16,143 nt of DNA from JAKQHY01 sp034429475 (GTDB taxonomy: Bacteria > Chloroflexota > Anaerolineae > B4-G1 > SLSP01): assembly GCA_034429475.1 (NCBI GenBank), contig DAOUGD010000283.1:1-16143 (forward strand). The letters run 5' to 3'. The notes under the pieces are model-generated. The model saw only the letters and a program-made list of their open reading frames with translations, did no database searches and had not been told where the DNA came from. Position 1 is the first letter of the stretch. Each line of letters begins with the position of its first letter. Below are positions 6,832 through 14,632 of this stretch, piece by piece. A program made the position numbers and the translations under genes.

Positions 6832-8318
6832 TGCCGGCGCCTCCACAACCAGGCGCCGCTCCCGATGAATCCCAGGCCGACTACAATTCCCAAAATCAGC
6901 AGTACGATATAAATCGTCGTGTTGGTTAAGCGCACGGGCGCGATCTCACCTTCTACCACCAGACGGGTGGCAGTCACGCGGGAGGTCGGTGCGGGGGAGG
7001 GCGGCGCCGTATCCACCGCTGCGCCGCCGGTGGTAAGCGTCGGCAACGGCGTCGCGCGCGGAGACGGCGTCACGGTGGGCGACGCCAGCGGCGTCACAGT
7101 GGGCAGGTCTCCTTTAATGGAGATGGGGGTGGCGGTGGCCGTAGGGCGCGGGGTAGCGGTCTCGGTTGCGACTCCGCCTTCAGGGGAAGGCGTTGGCGTT
7201 AAAGACGGCAGCGGCGTCAATGTGGACGTTCCGGCCTGACAACTGCCCGTCACGTTGAGGGTCAGCGTGAACTGGTCTCCGCTGCCATCCTGGTAGATGA
7301 TGTCCAGGATGTGATCTTCGGTAGCGCATGGACAAAAAGTTTGATTGCCTTCTCCCACGACGCCCCGGCTGTCCAGATAGACCGCTTTCAAGCCGGCCGT
7401 GACCCAACGCACGACGGTACACTCTCCGGCGATCAAATCTGTCTTATCCGCTTCAAACCGCACGTGAGGATTGGGGGTGGGCGTCGGGCTGGGCGTAAGC
7501 GTGATCGTGGGGGTCAGCGTCGCCGTGGGCGTGACTGTGCCGGTTGCGGAGCGCAAAGTGGCCGTGATCGGGCCGGTGGGCGTGAGGGTATCGCCGCTGT
7601 TGTAAGGCACATCCCAGAGTTTATAATAGTAAAGGACTCCTGGCGTCACGTTGGAGTCCGTATAGACATAGTAAGCGCCGATGAGGTCTCCTTTACTATC
7701 AATCGGGTCAGAAATGTCAACATAGCCACCGGTTTCTTGTGTGCTGCGTTCTATGCGAAATCCCGCGTTCTGAGATTCACTGGCCGTGTGCCAATGCAGA
7801 ACGATCTTTTCCTCATCGCTCACGGCGTAAAACTCGTCCACCGTCACGGCGGCCACCACGCCGCTGACCAGCAACGCAGTGAGCAGCAGGCTCAACCACC
7901 AAGCTTTGAGGCGGCGCAGCACCTCCCACCCGCTGCCGAGGCTCCAATGCCAGGCCGTCAACAGCCGTTGGCGCGTCACCTGTCCGGCCGTCCGCCGGTA
8001 AAAGCAGCGTCCGTCGCGGGAAGCCTCCACCACCCGGCCCATCACTGCATCCGGTTGCCAAAGCGGATCGAACCCCAGATGGCCGTCGCCCTTCGTCAAC
8101 ACCTGATTGCCGCGCCGCCCCAGGTAGCGGTGCAAGAAGCCGTTACGGAGGATCACCCAATCGCCGGGGAGCAACGCTTCAGCCGCGACCGGCGCGACCA
8201 CCACCGCATCGCCAGGGCGCAGCATCGGCGTCATGCTTCGTCCCTGCACCCGCAAGCGCAGCAAGCCGGTAAACGGCTCCGGCAAGAGTCCAATCCATTC
8301 GGTTGACCAAGCATCCAT
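6828..8318 (-). CDS. S24/S26 peptidase-like domain fused to FN3-like, Ig-like, Thr/Pro-rich membrane surface protein
   Basis: The 496-residue protein has an N-terminal S24/S26 signal-peptidase-like domain (about 20-105): GRSMTPMLRPGD with candidate Ser28, PGDWVIL (51-57), LHR with His63 and TKGDGH (75-80). The His-Arg pattern resembles the Ser-His type (SipW/archaeal) rather than the Ser-Lys LepB type. A transmembrane segment spans ~141-160. An FN3-like domain follows (~160-256: VLHWHTASE, AGFRIERS, YYYKLWD), then a Thr/Pro linker, then an Ig-like domain common in Chloroflexi (~287-358) with Cys300, Cys329, Cys331 and Cys360. A long Thr/Pro stalk (~362-450) leads to a C-terminal TM (~469-490) and an RRRQ tail. 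Basic residues before TM1 (RRLK) and after TM2 put both ends in the cytoplasm, so the peptidase-like domain would be cytoplasmic, unlike true signal peptidases. The start ATG (8318-8316) is 8 bases from a TATAAT. It is the first gene of the minus-strand cluster. Catalytic activity is uncertain. Confidence 0.82.
   Translation of the reverse strand: MDAWSTEWIGLLPEPFTGLLRLRVQGRSMTPMLRPGDAVVVAPVAAEALLPGDWVILRNGFLHRYLGRRGNQVLTKGDGHLGFDPLWQPDAVMGRVVEASRDGRCFYRRTAGQVTRQRLLTAWHWSLGSGWEVLRRLKAWWLSLLLTALLVSGVVAAVTVDEFYAVSDEEKIVLHWHTASESQNAGFRIERSTQETGGYVDISDPIDSKGDLIGAYYVYTDSNVTPGVLYYYKLWDVPYNSGDTLTPTGPITATLRSATGTVTPTATLTPTITLTPSPTPTPNPHVRFEADKTDLIAGECTVVRWVTAGLKAVYLDSRGVVGEGNQTFCPCATEDHILDIIYQDGSGDQFTLTLNVTGSCQAGTSTLTPLPSLTPTPSPEGGVATETATPRPTATATPISIKGDLPTVTPLASPTVTPSPRATPLPTLTTGGAAVDTAPPSPAPTSRVTATRLVVEGEIAPVRLTNTTIYIVLLILGIVVGLGFIGSGAWLWRRRQ
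6840..6844 (-). promoter_or_regulatory. Ribosome binding site that decides the C25 peptidase start
   Basis: GGAGG at 6844-6840 lies 8 bases before the GTG at 6831-6829. It sits inside the last codons of the upstream gene and overlaps the other possible GTG at 6846-6844, so it favours the later start. Confidence 0.65.
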
Positions 8319-8326
8319 CGCCTGAG

Positions 8327-8354
8327 ATTATACCTGAAACATGACGCCACGCAA
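8327..8354 (-). promoter_or_regulatory. Predicted promoter for the minus-strand surface cluster, probably leaderless
   Basis: On the minus strand TATAAT lies at 8332-8327, with a weak -35 TTGCGT at 8354-8349 and a 16-base spacer. Eight bases separate the -10 from the ATG at 8318, so transcription would start at or just before the start codon. No Shine-Dalgarno sequence is present, which fits a leaderless transcript. Confidence 0.5.
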
Positions 8355-8396
8355 TGAATTCGACGGACGGCTAAATAAGTACCACATAGCGAAGTA

Positions 8397-8405
8397 TGCT
8401 ATAAT
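8397..8405 (+). promoter_or_regulatory. Extended -10 promoter for glmU
   Basis: TGC followed by TATAAT (8400-8405) is a consensus extended -10 element. No good -35 is visible, which such promoters can lack. It gives a leader of roughly 28 bases. A GAGAGG ribosome binding site lies about 8 bases before the glmU ATG at 8441. It is divergent from the promoter at 8327-8354. Confidence 0.6.
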
Positions 8406-8440
8406 GAATCTACTTCACAACACTACGAGAGGATATAAAA

Positions 8441-9799
8441 ATGTCCCTGAGCGTCGTCATTCTGGCAGCGGGAAAGAGCACCCGCTTTAAGTCGAAAACT
8501 CCCAAAGTTTTGTACCCACTGGCGGGCCGGCCGATGCTGGCCTACACGCTCGAGACGGCGGCGCAGCTTACCCCAGAGCCGCCAGTGCTGGTGATCGGCC
8601 CGGAGATGGAGGCCGAGATTCGCGCCTGGGGCGGCGAGCGTGCGCGCTACGCGATTCAGCGCGAGCGCCTGGGGACGGGACACGCCGTCATGCAAACGCG
8701 CGCGCTGCTCGAAGGGCAAGCCGATCAGGTGTTAGTGCTCTACGCCGACGGGCCGCTGCTGCGTGCAGAAACCATGCGCCAGCTCGTCGCCCTCAAAGCC
8801 GAGACCAACGCCGCCATCGCCATGATGACGCTCATCAGCGACACGCCGCGCGGCTTCGGGCGCATCCTGCGCGGACCGGACGGATACATTCTGGGCATTA
8901 TCGAGGAGCCGGAAGCCACCCCGGAACAGCTCGCCATCCGCGAGTTGAACCCCGGCATTTACATCTTCGATGCCGATTTCCTGTGGGATTATCTCCCTCA
9001 GCTCCAACCGAGCGCGCGCAAGGGCGAATATTACCTCACCGATATGGTGGAGCTGGCGACTGCCGCCGGGCGGCGCGTCGCCGGCATCCCCTTCGCCGAC
9101 CCGGACGAGGCACTGGCCGTCAACACCCGCGTAGACCTGGCTGCCACGGAAGCCGCGCTGCGCCGGCGCATCGCGCAGCAGTGGATGCTGGCGGGCGTCA
9201 CGCTCGTGGACCCGGCCACGACGTACATTGACCCGGACGTGACCATCGGGCAGGACACGGTCATCCAGCCGAACACGCACCTGCGCGGCGCAACGACCAT
9301 CGGAGAGGACTGCGTCATCGGCCCGAATACCATCATTGAAAAATGCACCATCGGCAATCGCTGCAAGGTGCTGGCTTCCGTGTTGGAAGAAGCCGTGATG
9401 GAAGATGAGAGCGCCATCGGCCCCTTCGGGCATCTGCGCAAAGGAGCGCATCTCTGCCAGGGCGCGCACATGGGCAATTTCGGGGAGATCAAAAACGGGA
9501 CGTTGGGGCCGGGCGCGAAGATGGGGCACTTCAGCTACCTCGGCGACGCGCAAATCGGCGCCAACGTCAACATCGGCGCGGGGACTATCACCTGCAACTT
9601 CGACGGGCAGCACAAGCACCGCACCGTGTTGGAAGATGATGTCTTCATCGGTTCGGATACGCTACTGGTCGCGCCGGTCCACATCGGCGCAGGCGCCAAG
9701 ACTGGCGCGGGGTCGGTCGTCACGCACGATGTGCCACCGCACACCCTGGTCTACGGCGTCCCCGCCCGCCCGCGCAAGAAATTGGATGAGAGCGAGTGA
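8441..9799 (+). CDS. glmU: Bifunctional UDP-GlcNAc pyrophosphorylase / glucosamine-1-phosphate acetyltransferase
   Basis: GlmU acetylates glucosamine-1-phosphate and then joins it to UTP, making UDP-GlcNAc for cell-wall and surface glycans. The 452 residues match the usual length. The N-terminal uridyltransferase domain (1-~230) shows LAAGKSTRF (8-16), TPKVLYPLAGRPM (20-32), GTGHAV (78-83), metal-binding Asp103, GFGRI (138-142), NPGIY (170-174) and KGEYYLTD (194-201). The C-terminal left-handed beta-helix (~251-440) has regular IG-hexapeptides, GPFGHLRKGA with Arg333, MGNFGEIK, the catalytic His363 in GHFSYLGDA, and NIGAGTITCNFDG. Positions 333 and 363 coincide with the E. coli numbering. One small oddity: the conserved YGDVPL reads YADGPL here (101-106), retaining the Asp. 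It is first in the plus-strand series, and its product could feed the glycan genes on the other strand. Confidence 0.96.
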   Translation: MSLSVVILAAGKSTRFKSKTPKVLYPLAGRPMLAYTLETAAQLTPEPPVLVIGPEMEAEIRAWGGERARYAIQRERLGTGHAVMQTRALLEGQADQVLVLYADGPLLRAETMRQLVALKAETNAAIAMMTLISDTPRGFGRILRGPDGYILGIIEEPEATPEQLAIRELNPGIYIFDADFLWDYLPQLQPSARKGEYYLTDMVELATAAGRRVAGIPFADPDEALAVNTRVDLAATEAALRRRIAQQWMLAGVTLVDPATTYIDPDVTIGQDTVIQPNTHLRGATTIGEDCVIGPNTIIEKCTIGNRCKVLASVLEEAVMEDESAIGPFGHLRKGAHLCQGAHMGNFGEIKNGTLGPGAKMGHFSYLGDAQIGANVNIGAGTITCNFDGQHKHRTVLEDDVFIGSDTLLVAPVHIGAGAKTGAGSVVTHDVPPHTLVYGVPARPRKKLDESE

Positions 9800-9855
9800 G
9801 CGGATCGGCGAAAAAGCGAATCGGCGAAAAAGCGGAGCAGCGAAGAAGCGCCGCT
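9800..9855. repeat. Octamer array gcgNNNNN, 7 units, directly after glmU stop
   Basis: Seven tandem 8-nt units begin one base after the glmU TGA: gcggatcg, gcgaaaaa, gcgaatcg, gcgaaaaa, gcggagca, gcgaagaa, gcgccgct. Alternate units resemble each other, giving a 16-base super-period. A weak stem (aaagcgg 9829-9835 with ccgcttt 9851-9857) is possible, but there is no T-tract, so it is not called a terminator. Confidence 0.75.
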
Positions 9856-9886
9856 TTCGATAATTCTGTCAGCAGATGACGAAAAT

Positions 9887-9955
9887 CTCACGCCAAGCCG
9901 CCAGGCACACCAAGTTTTGTTTTTTACTTTGCGTCTTTGCGCCTTTGCGTGAAAA
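9887..9955. repeat. Dispersed octamer element, imperfect inverted repeat
   Basis: The right arm is three octamers (ctttgcgt 9927-9934, ctttgcgc 9935-9942, ctttgcgt 9943-9950) followed by gaaaa. The left arm (9889-9914) is a diverged inverted copy of the same units, with a T-rich loop between. The 16 bases at 9939-9954 recur exactly at 160-175 inside the mannosyltransferase gene. From general recall, elements of this cgcaaag type are scattered in many bacterial genomes. With the array at 9800-9855 it fills most of the 179-base glmU-cdd gap; no promoter is recognisable there. Confidence 0.75.
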
Positions 9956-9969
9956 ATGAGTCCATTTTC

Positions 9970-9974
9970 GGAGG
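9970..9974 (+). promoter_or_regulatory. Ribosome binding site that decides the cdd start
   Basis: GGAGG ends 4 bases before the ATG at 9979. It supports this start over an in-frame ATG at 9937, which lies in the octamer repeat and would add 14 residues unlike any cytidine deaminase. Confidence 0.75.
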
Positions 9975-9978
9975 AGCT

Positions 9979-10377
9979 ATGGGTGAGATCGATCCGGAAC
10001 GCCTGATTGCCGCAGCACGAGCAGCTTATGCTCGCGCCTACGCCCCCTACTCCCACTACCAGGTAGGCGCCGCCGTGTTGACCGACGCCGACGACATCTT
10101 CACCGGCTGCAACGTCGAAAATGCCGTCTATCCCCTGTGCCTGTGCGCGGAGCGCGTCGCCGTCACCAAGGCGATCTCCGAGGGCGCGCACGGCCTTCGC
10201 GCGGTGGCCGTGGTGACGCGCAACGGCGGGACACCCTGCGGCTCGTGCCGGCAGGTGCTCCGCGAGTTCGGCGCACCGGAACTGCCCATTTTCGTGGCGG
10301 ACGTCAACGGCAGCTATCGCACGTACACACTCGCGCAATTGCTGCCCGATAGCTTTACACATACCGATTTAACGTAG
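9979..10377 (+). CDS. cdd: Cytidine deaminase
   Basis: The enzyme deaminates cytidine and deoxycytidine to uridine and deoxyuridine in pyrimidine salvage, in the cytoplasm. At 132 residues it is the short, homotetrameric type. Key motifs are YAPYSHYQVGAAV (21-33), the substrate-binding NVENAVYP (45-52) and the zinc site: Cys56-Ala-Glu58, with Glu58 as proton shuttle, and PCGSC with Cys87 and Cys90. Three cysteine ligands are typical of the tetrameric class. The start at 9979 is chosen for its GGAGG. The next gene begins three bases after the stop, so cdd and the GAF-domain gene are probably cotranscribed. Confidence 0.95.
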   Translation: MGEIDPERLIAAARAAYARAYAPYSHYQVGAAVLTDADDIFTGCNVENAVYPLCLCAERVAVTKAISEGAHGLRAVAVVTRNGGTPCGSCRQVLREFGAPELPIFVADVNGSYRTYTLAQLLPDSFTHTDLT

Positions 10378-10380
10378 GCC

Positions 10381-11991
10381 ATGAATCAAACAGACATTCC
10401 TGACAATCTACAACAGCGACTCAATTACATCCTGCACGACCAACTGCAACCCATCGCCCTGGTTGCCAGTGGATACTACGCAGTTCTGGCAGTGTTGTAC
10501 GCCCTCAGCCTACCGGGGGACATTTTAGTCCCCTTGATCCAACTGACCGTCGCCTCCGCGTTGCTCTCCCTCGGTCTGTGGGGCGCGCTGCGCGTGCGTC
10601 CGGCTCAGGCGCAAGACGCCCACATCATGTTAGCGGTGCAATTCGGACTGGCGCTCCTCAACCACCTGACCCTCCTCTACCTCAGTCACGACATCCAGCA
10701 AACCCTTCACGTGGCGCTGCTCATCATCGCTGCCGGGTTGTTGACGCTCTCGTCGCAATGGCTGACCGTCCTCATCCTGATCGCGCTGGGCGGCTGGGCG
10801 CTGGCGGCGCCAGCCTACACCGGCAGCGCGGCGTGGCTCTCCGCCGGATTTGGGTTAGTGTGCGCCACCAGCATTGCCATTGTCGCCCACCGGACACGGC
10901 GGACGGCCTACGAACGCGCGGAACATCTCCAGCAGCGCAACCAACAGCAGGCCGCCGAACTCCGCCGCCGCACCGAGCAAATGGACGCCAATCTGCTGGT
11001 TGGACAGCAACTCAACGCCGGGCTGCCGCTGGACGATCTGCTGGACAAAATCGTCAAGCTGGTCAAAGCGCATTACCCATGCAATTACGTGGGCATCCTG
11101 CTGCTGAACCGAGCGCGCACCGATCTCGTCCTCCGCGCCGCCGCCGGTGAGACGGGGCACCTGGCCGTGCGCCGCGAAACCACCGTCAAGTTGGGACGCG
11201 GCCTTATCGGCTGGGTCGCCCGTCACCAGCAGATCGCGCGCGTGGACGATACCTCCCAGGACGAGCGCTTCGTCCAATGGGATTTGCTGCCCAATACCTC
11301 GGCGGAACTGGCCTTGCCACTCAAAGTCAAAGAGCAATTACTAGGGGTGCTGGATATGCAAAGCGACCAGGTCAACGCCTTCGGACTGGCCGACCTTTCG
11401 CCCCTGGAACTGCTCGGCGAGCAAGTCGCCTTCGCCATTCAGAACGCCCACATCTACGAACAGGAACGGTATCATCAACATCTGGCCGAAACGTTGTATA
11501 GGCTCGGTCGCGCCCTGGCCCACCCGGCGAACCAACAGGAGACCTTCCAGCTCATTCTGCAACAACTGCTCATCGTTGTCCCGCACGACCGAAGCAGCAT
11601 TCTGCTGCGCGATGGCGATTTCCTGAAAATGGTCGCCGTGCAGGGCTTCCCTGAAAGCAAAACCGTGTTTCCGTGGCGCATACCCATCCGCCCCGGCGAC
11701 GTCTTCGACGAAATCTGCCGCACCCAGCACCCGCTGATCCTGATAGATGCGCTGCGCCGCGCGGATTGGTATCACCTGGATGACGTCCTCCCCGCGCGCA
11801 GTTGGATGGGCATCCCCCTCATCCACGACGACGAAGTGATTGGGATGCTATCCCTGACCCGCGAGACTCACGATCCGTACACCGAGGCCGAAGTCACCTT
11901 TGCTGCCACCTTCGCCGTGCAAGCGATGATTGCGATGGAAAACGCGGCGTTGTACGACGAGGTGGAGCGGTTGGATGCGATGATAAGATAA
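10381..11991 (+). CDS. Membrane sensor protein with two GAF domains and no output domain
   Basis: The 536-residue protein has about five to six hydrophobic segments between ~26 and 170, a Gln/Arg/Glu-rich probable coiled coil (~172-212), and two GAF-type sensory domains. The first (~213-356) shows YVGILLLN, the LGRGLIGWVARHQQ loop and LGVLDMQS. The second (~370-525) shows SSILLRDG, IPIRPGDVFDEICR and MGIPLIHDDEVIGMLSLTR. Both end in the family's FAIQNAHIYEQ / AMIAMENAALYDEV helix. In relatives this helix usually leads into a histidine kinase, diguanylate cyclase or PP2C domain, but here the protein stops after DAMIR. It may act on a separate partner or be a shortened kinase. It starts 3 bases after cdd with no clear ribosome binding site, suggesting coupling, and lies 25 bases before purA. 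The ligand is unknown. Confidence 0.85.
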   Translation: MNQTDIPDNLQQRLNYILHDQLQPIALVASGYYAVLAVLYALSLPGDILVPLIQLTVASALLSLGLWGALRVRPAQAQDAHIMLAVQFGLALLNHLTLLYLSHDIQQTLHVALLIIAAGLLTLSSQWLTVLILIALGGWALAAPAYTGSAAWLSAGFGLVCATSIAIVAHRTRRTAYERAEHLQQRNQQQAAELRRRTEQMDANLLVGQQLNAGLPLDDLLDKIVKLVKAHYPCNYVGILLLNRARTDLVLRAAAGETGHLAVRRETTVKLGRGLIGWVARHQQIARVDDTSQDERFVQWDLLPNTSAELALPLKVKEQLLGVLDMQSDQVNAFGLADLSPLELLGEQVAFAIQNAHIYEQERYHQHLAETLYRLGRALAHPANQQETFQLILQQLLIVVPHDRSSILLRDGDFLKMVAVQGFPESKTVFPWRIPIRPGDVFDEICRTQHPLILIDALRRADWYHLDDVLPARSWMGIPLIHDDEVIGMLSLTRETHDPYTEAEVTFAATFAVQAMIAMENAALYDEVERLDAMIR

Positions 11992-12016
11992 ACCAATTTC
12001 GAGGGAGGGATTTGAA

Positions 12017-13309
12017 ATGCCAACGACAATCATTATCGGAACGCAATGGGGCGACGAGGGAAAGGGCCGCATCGTGGACTACTACGCGGCGCAGTCCGAC
12101 ATCATTGCGCGTTACAACGGCGGCGATAACGCCGGCCACACCGTAAAGGCCCAGGGTCTCAGCCTGGCCCTCCATCTGGTTCCTTCGGGGATTCTCTACC
12201 CGGACAAGCTGTGTCTGATCGGGGCCGGCACAGTGGTCAATCCCCTGACGCTGTTGGAAGAGATGCAAACCCTGCGCGAGAAAGGGATTGATGTATCGGC
12301 ACAGCATCTCAAACTGGCCGCCGGCGCACACCTGATCCTGCCCAGCCACCGCGCGTTGGATGGCGCGGTAGAGACGCATCGCGGGCACGAAGCCCTCGGC
12401 ACGACGAAGCGCGGCATCGGGCCGGTCCACGCCGACAAGGCCGCCCGCATCGGTTTGCGCGCCGGGCAGATGCGCGATCCCGGCGCGTTTGCCGAAGCCG
12501 TCGGCGCGTTGGTCGAAATCCACAACGCCCAACTGCAAGGCATATACGGCAAGGCCCCGCTGGACATAGATGAGGTCGTCGCGCAAATGCATGCTGCGGC
12601 TAAACTGCTCGCGCCCCACCTGGTGGACGGGACCGCGTTGATCGGCGAAGCCCTGGAGCATGGACAGCGCGTCCTCTGTGAGGGCGCGCAGGGCACGTTG
12701 CTCGACCTCAACCTGGGCACCTACCCCTTCGTCACCAGCTCGTCGCCCATCAGCGGCGGCGCAATGGTAGGTCTGGGGATCGGGCCGAAGGAGGTGAAGC
12801 GCGTCGTCGGCGTCGCCAAAGCCTACACCACGCGCGTCGGCGCCGGGCCGTTCCCCACCGAACTGACCGACGCCACCGGCGAACAAATGCGCCAGGCCGG
12901 CGGCGAATACGGCACCACCACGGGGCGGCCTCGCCGCTGCGGGTGGGTGGATACCGTTATCTTGCGCTACGCCGCGCAGGTCAACGGCCTGACCGACATC
13001 GCCCTGACTAAGCTGGACGTCCTCAGCGGCCTCCCTACCCTGCGCATCGCCGTCGCCTACAACATCCACGGCGAGCAGCACACGCGCTTCCCCGCCGAAT
13101 GGGGCGCGGCCGCATTAGAGGCCGCTACCCCCATCTATGAAGAGCTGCCCGGATGGGAAGAAGATATTACCCACGTCCGACGGCGCGTGGACCTGCCCGC
13201 CAACGCCCGCGCCTATGTCGCGCGCGTCGAAGAGTTGATCGGTGTCCCCTTCACCTTCATCAGCGTCGGCCCAGAGCGCGAAGCGATGATTGTCGCCGAA
13301 CACCCCTGA
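12017..13309 (+). CDS. purA: Adenylosuccinate synthetase
   Basis: PurA condenses IMP and aspartate using GTP to give adenylosuccinate, the first committed step to AMP. The 430 residues match the family. Visible are the P-loop-like GTQWGDEGKGRIVD (8-21) with catalytic Asp13, NAGHTV with His41, GTTKRGIGP (about 131-139), GAQGTLLDLNLGTYPFVTSS, AYTTRVGAGPFPTEL, GGEYGTTTGRPRRCGW and the base-recognition region TKLDVLSG. Asp13 and His41 keep the E. coli numbering. A strong GGAGGG lies about 7 bases before the ATG. It follows the GAF-domain gene by 25 bases, so it is probably part of the glmU-cdd-GAF run. A 24-bp hairpin follows the stop. Confidence 0.96.
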   Translation: MPTTIIIGTQWGDEGKGRIVDYYAAQSDIIARYNGGDNAGHTVKAQGLSLALHLVPSGILYPDKLCLIGAGTVVNPLTLLEEMQTLREKGIDVSAQHLKLAAGAHLILPSHRALDGAVETHRGHEALGTTKRGIGPVHADKAARIGLRAGQMRDPGAFAEAVGALVEIHNAQLQGIYGKAPLDIDEVVAQMHAAAKLLAPHLVDGTALIGEALEHGQRVLCEGAQGTLLDLNLGTYPFVTSSSPISGGAMVGLGIGPKEVKRVVGVAKAYTTRVGAGPFPTELTDATGEQMRQAGGEYGTTTGRPRRCGWVDTVILRYAAQVNGLTDIALTKLDVLSGLPTLRIAVAYNIHGEQHTRFPAEWGAAALEAATPIYEELPGWEEDITHVRRRVDLPANARAYVARVEELIGVPFTFISVGPEREAMIVAEHP

Positions 13310-13325
13310 CCGTCAAAAGAAGTGC

Positions 13326-13380
13326 GTGAAACGTGAAACGTGAAACGTGAAAGTCTCACGTTTCACGTTTCACGTTTCAT
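13326..13380 (+). repeat. Heptamer inverted repeat forming a 24-bp hairpin
   Basis: Heptamer gtgaaac repeats (13326-13350) are followed by loop aagtc (13351-13355) and the inverted heptamer cacgttt repeats (13356-13380). Bases 13327-13350 pair perfectly with 13356-13379, and the outermost pair is G-U in RNA. It begins 16 bases after purA and ends 36 bases before alr. No run of T follows, so a classical intrinsic terminator is not supported; it could slow transcription, protect the purA mRNA end, or extrude as a cruciform. Confidence 0.9.
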
Positions 13381-13416
13381 TAAAGGGAGTTACATCACAC
13401 GAAGGAATCACATTCT

Positions 13417-14610
13417 ATGCAATCAGACCAACCGATGCCCGATGGCGTTGTCACCTGGGCTGAAATCAACCTGGACGCGATAGCCCATAACGTCCGGGAA
13501 ATCAAAAAATTTATCGGACCGAACGTCGAAATCATCGCCAGCGTCAAGGCCAACGCCTATGGCCTGGGCCTGCGTCCCATCGCGCGCACCATCCTGGAAA
13601 CCGGCGTGGAGCGCCTGGCCGTCCACCGGATCCAGCCGGCTATCGCTCTCCGCGAGGCTGGTATCACCGCGCCCATCCTGTTGATGGGCCACATTCCTTC
13701 CTCCGGGATGCATCTGGTGCTGGAAAATCAGATCACACCCACCCTGGTAGACTGGAACACCGCCAGGTTACTTTCGGAACGCGCAGAACGACAGGTATCC
13801 GTCCACATCAAAATTGACACGGGGATGAGCCGCTACGGCCTGGATCGGGAAAAGGCTATCGAATTTGTCCGTCACGTCGCCCAACTGCCACATTTACACA
13901 TCGAAGGCATCTTCTCCCACTTTGCCACGGCGGACGAGCGCGATCTCACGTCGGCGCGCGCACAATACCACCTGTTTCAGGAGATGGTAGATGAACTGGC
14001 TGCCCTCGGCTACGAAATCCCCCTGCCCCACATCTGCAACAGCGCCGGGCTGGTGACGCTGCCGGAAGCGCACATGGCGGCAGTGCGTCCGGGGTTGTTA
14101 ATTTATGGGATGGCGCCTTCGGAGGCCAGCCATCCTCCTTTCCCGCTGCGGCAAGCGCTTACCCTCAAAAGCACCGTCATCCTGGTGCGCGACCTGCCGC
14201 CAGGACGCCCCATCAGCTATGGGCGCACCTTCGTTACCACCAGACCCACCCGGACGGCGTTGATTTCCCTGGGCTACGGCGACGGCTACCCGCGCATGCT
14301 CTCCAATCGCGGCGCCGTCCTCATCCGGGGGCAGCGCGCGCCGATTCGCGGGCGCATCTGCATGGATCAAATGGTCGTCGAAGTCACCGACATCCCCGAC
14401 GTGGCAGTGGGCGACGAAGTGGTGGTCATCGGGCGACAGGGGGACGCCGAAATCACCCCGGAAGAGGTGGGGGCGTGGGCCGAAACCATCAACTATGAAA
14501 TAACCACCGGCTTGCTGCCGCAAGTCATCCGCGTATACCGTCTCAACGGGCACATCCCCGCCCCCGAAGAAGGGCTGGCGCAGTGGGCCAATTACCTGCG
14601 CGCCGTCTAG
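13417..14610 (+). CDS. alr: Alanine racemase
   Basis: Alr interconverts L- and D-alanine with pyridoxal phosphate, supplying D-Ala for peptidoglycan. The 397 residues fit the family. The PLP-binding Lys44 lies in SVKANAYGLG (canonical VKADAYGHG). Arg139 lies in GMSRYGL, followed by EGIFSHFATAD (163-173), CNSAG (207-211), RPGLLIYG (224-231), the second catalytic base Tyr268 in SYGRTF, GYGDGYPR (286-293) and ICMDQ (314-318). Differences from the textbook motif (Asp to Asn and His to Leu after Lys44) are not at catalytic residues. AAGGAA lies about 10 bases before the ATG. An in-frame ATG at 13435 is a possible alternative. The hairpin upstream may separate its expression from purA. Confidence 0.95.
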   Translation: MQSDQPMPDGVVTWAEINLDAIAHNVREIKKFIGPNVEIIASVKANAYGLGLRPIARTILETGVERLAVHRIQPAIALREAGITAPILLMGHIPSSGMHLVLENQITPTLVDWNTARLLSERAERQVSVHIKIDTGMSRYGLDREKAIEFVRHVAQLPHLHIEGIFSHFATADERDLTSARAQYHLFQEMVDELAALGYEIPLPHICNSAGLVTLPEAHMAAVRPGLLIYGMAPSEASHPPFPLRQALTLKSTVILVRDLPPGRPISYGRTFVTTRPTRTALISLGYGDGYPRMLSNRGAVLIRGQRAPIRGRICMDQMVVEVTDIPDVAVGDEVVVIGRQGDAEITPEEVGAWAETINYEITTGLLPQVIRVYRLNGHIPAPEEGLAQWANYLRAV

Positions 14611-14632
14611 CTGAATACAATGTTGGATTTCT

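Noticed and set aside
8501..8760. YADGPL in place of YGDVPL in GlmU as a sign of lost activity
   Set aside because: The metal-binding Asp is retained and all other catalytic motifs are intact, so this is treated as ordinary variation.
9937..9978. Earlier in-frame ATG start for cdd
   Set aside because: It lies in the dispersed octamer repeat and has no ribosome binding site, while the ATG at 9979 follows GGAGG.
9751..10362. Minus-strand 203-codon open frame over cdd
   Set aside because: It is antisense to cdd and runs into the octamer element (HAKAQRRK-type translation). cdd has full zinc-site motifs on the plus strand.
13326..13380. Intrinsic terminator after purA
   Set aside because: The stem is strong but AT-mixed and not followed by a run of T, so only a hairpin is claimed.
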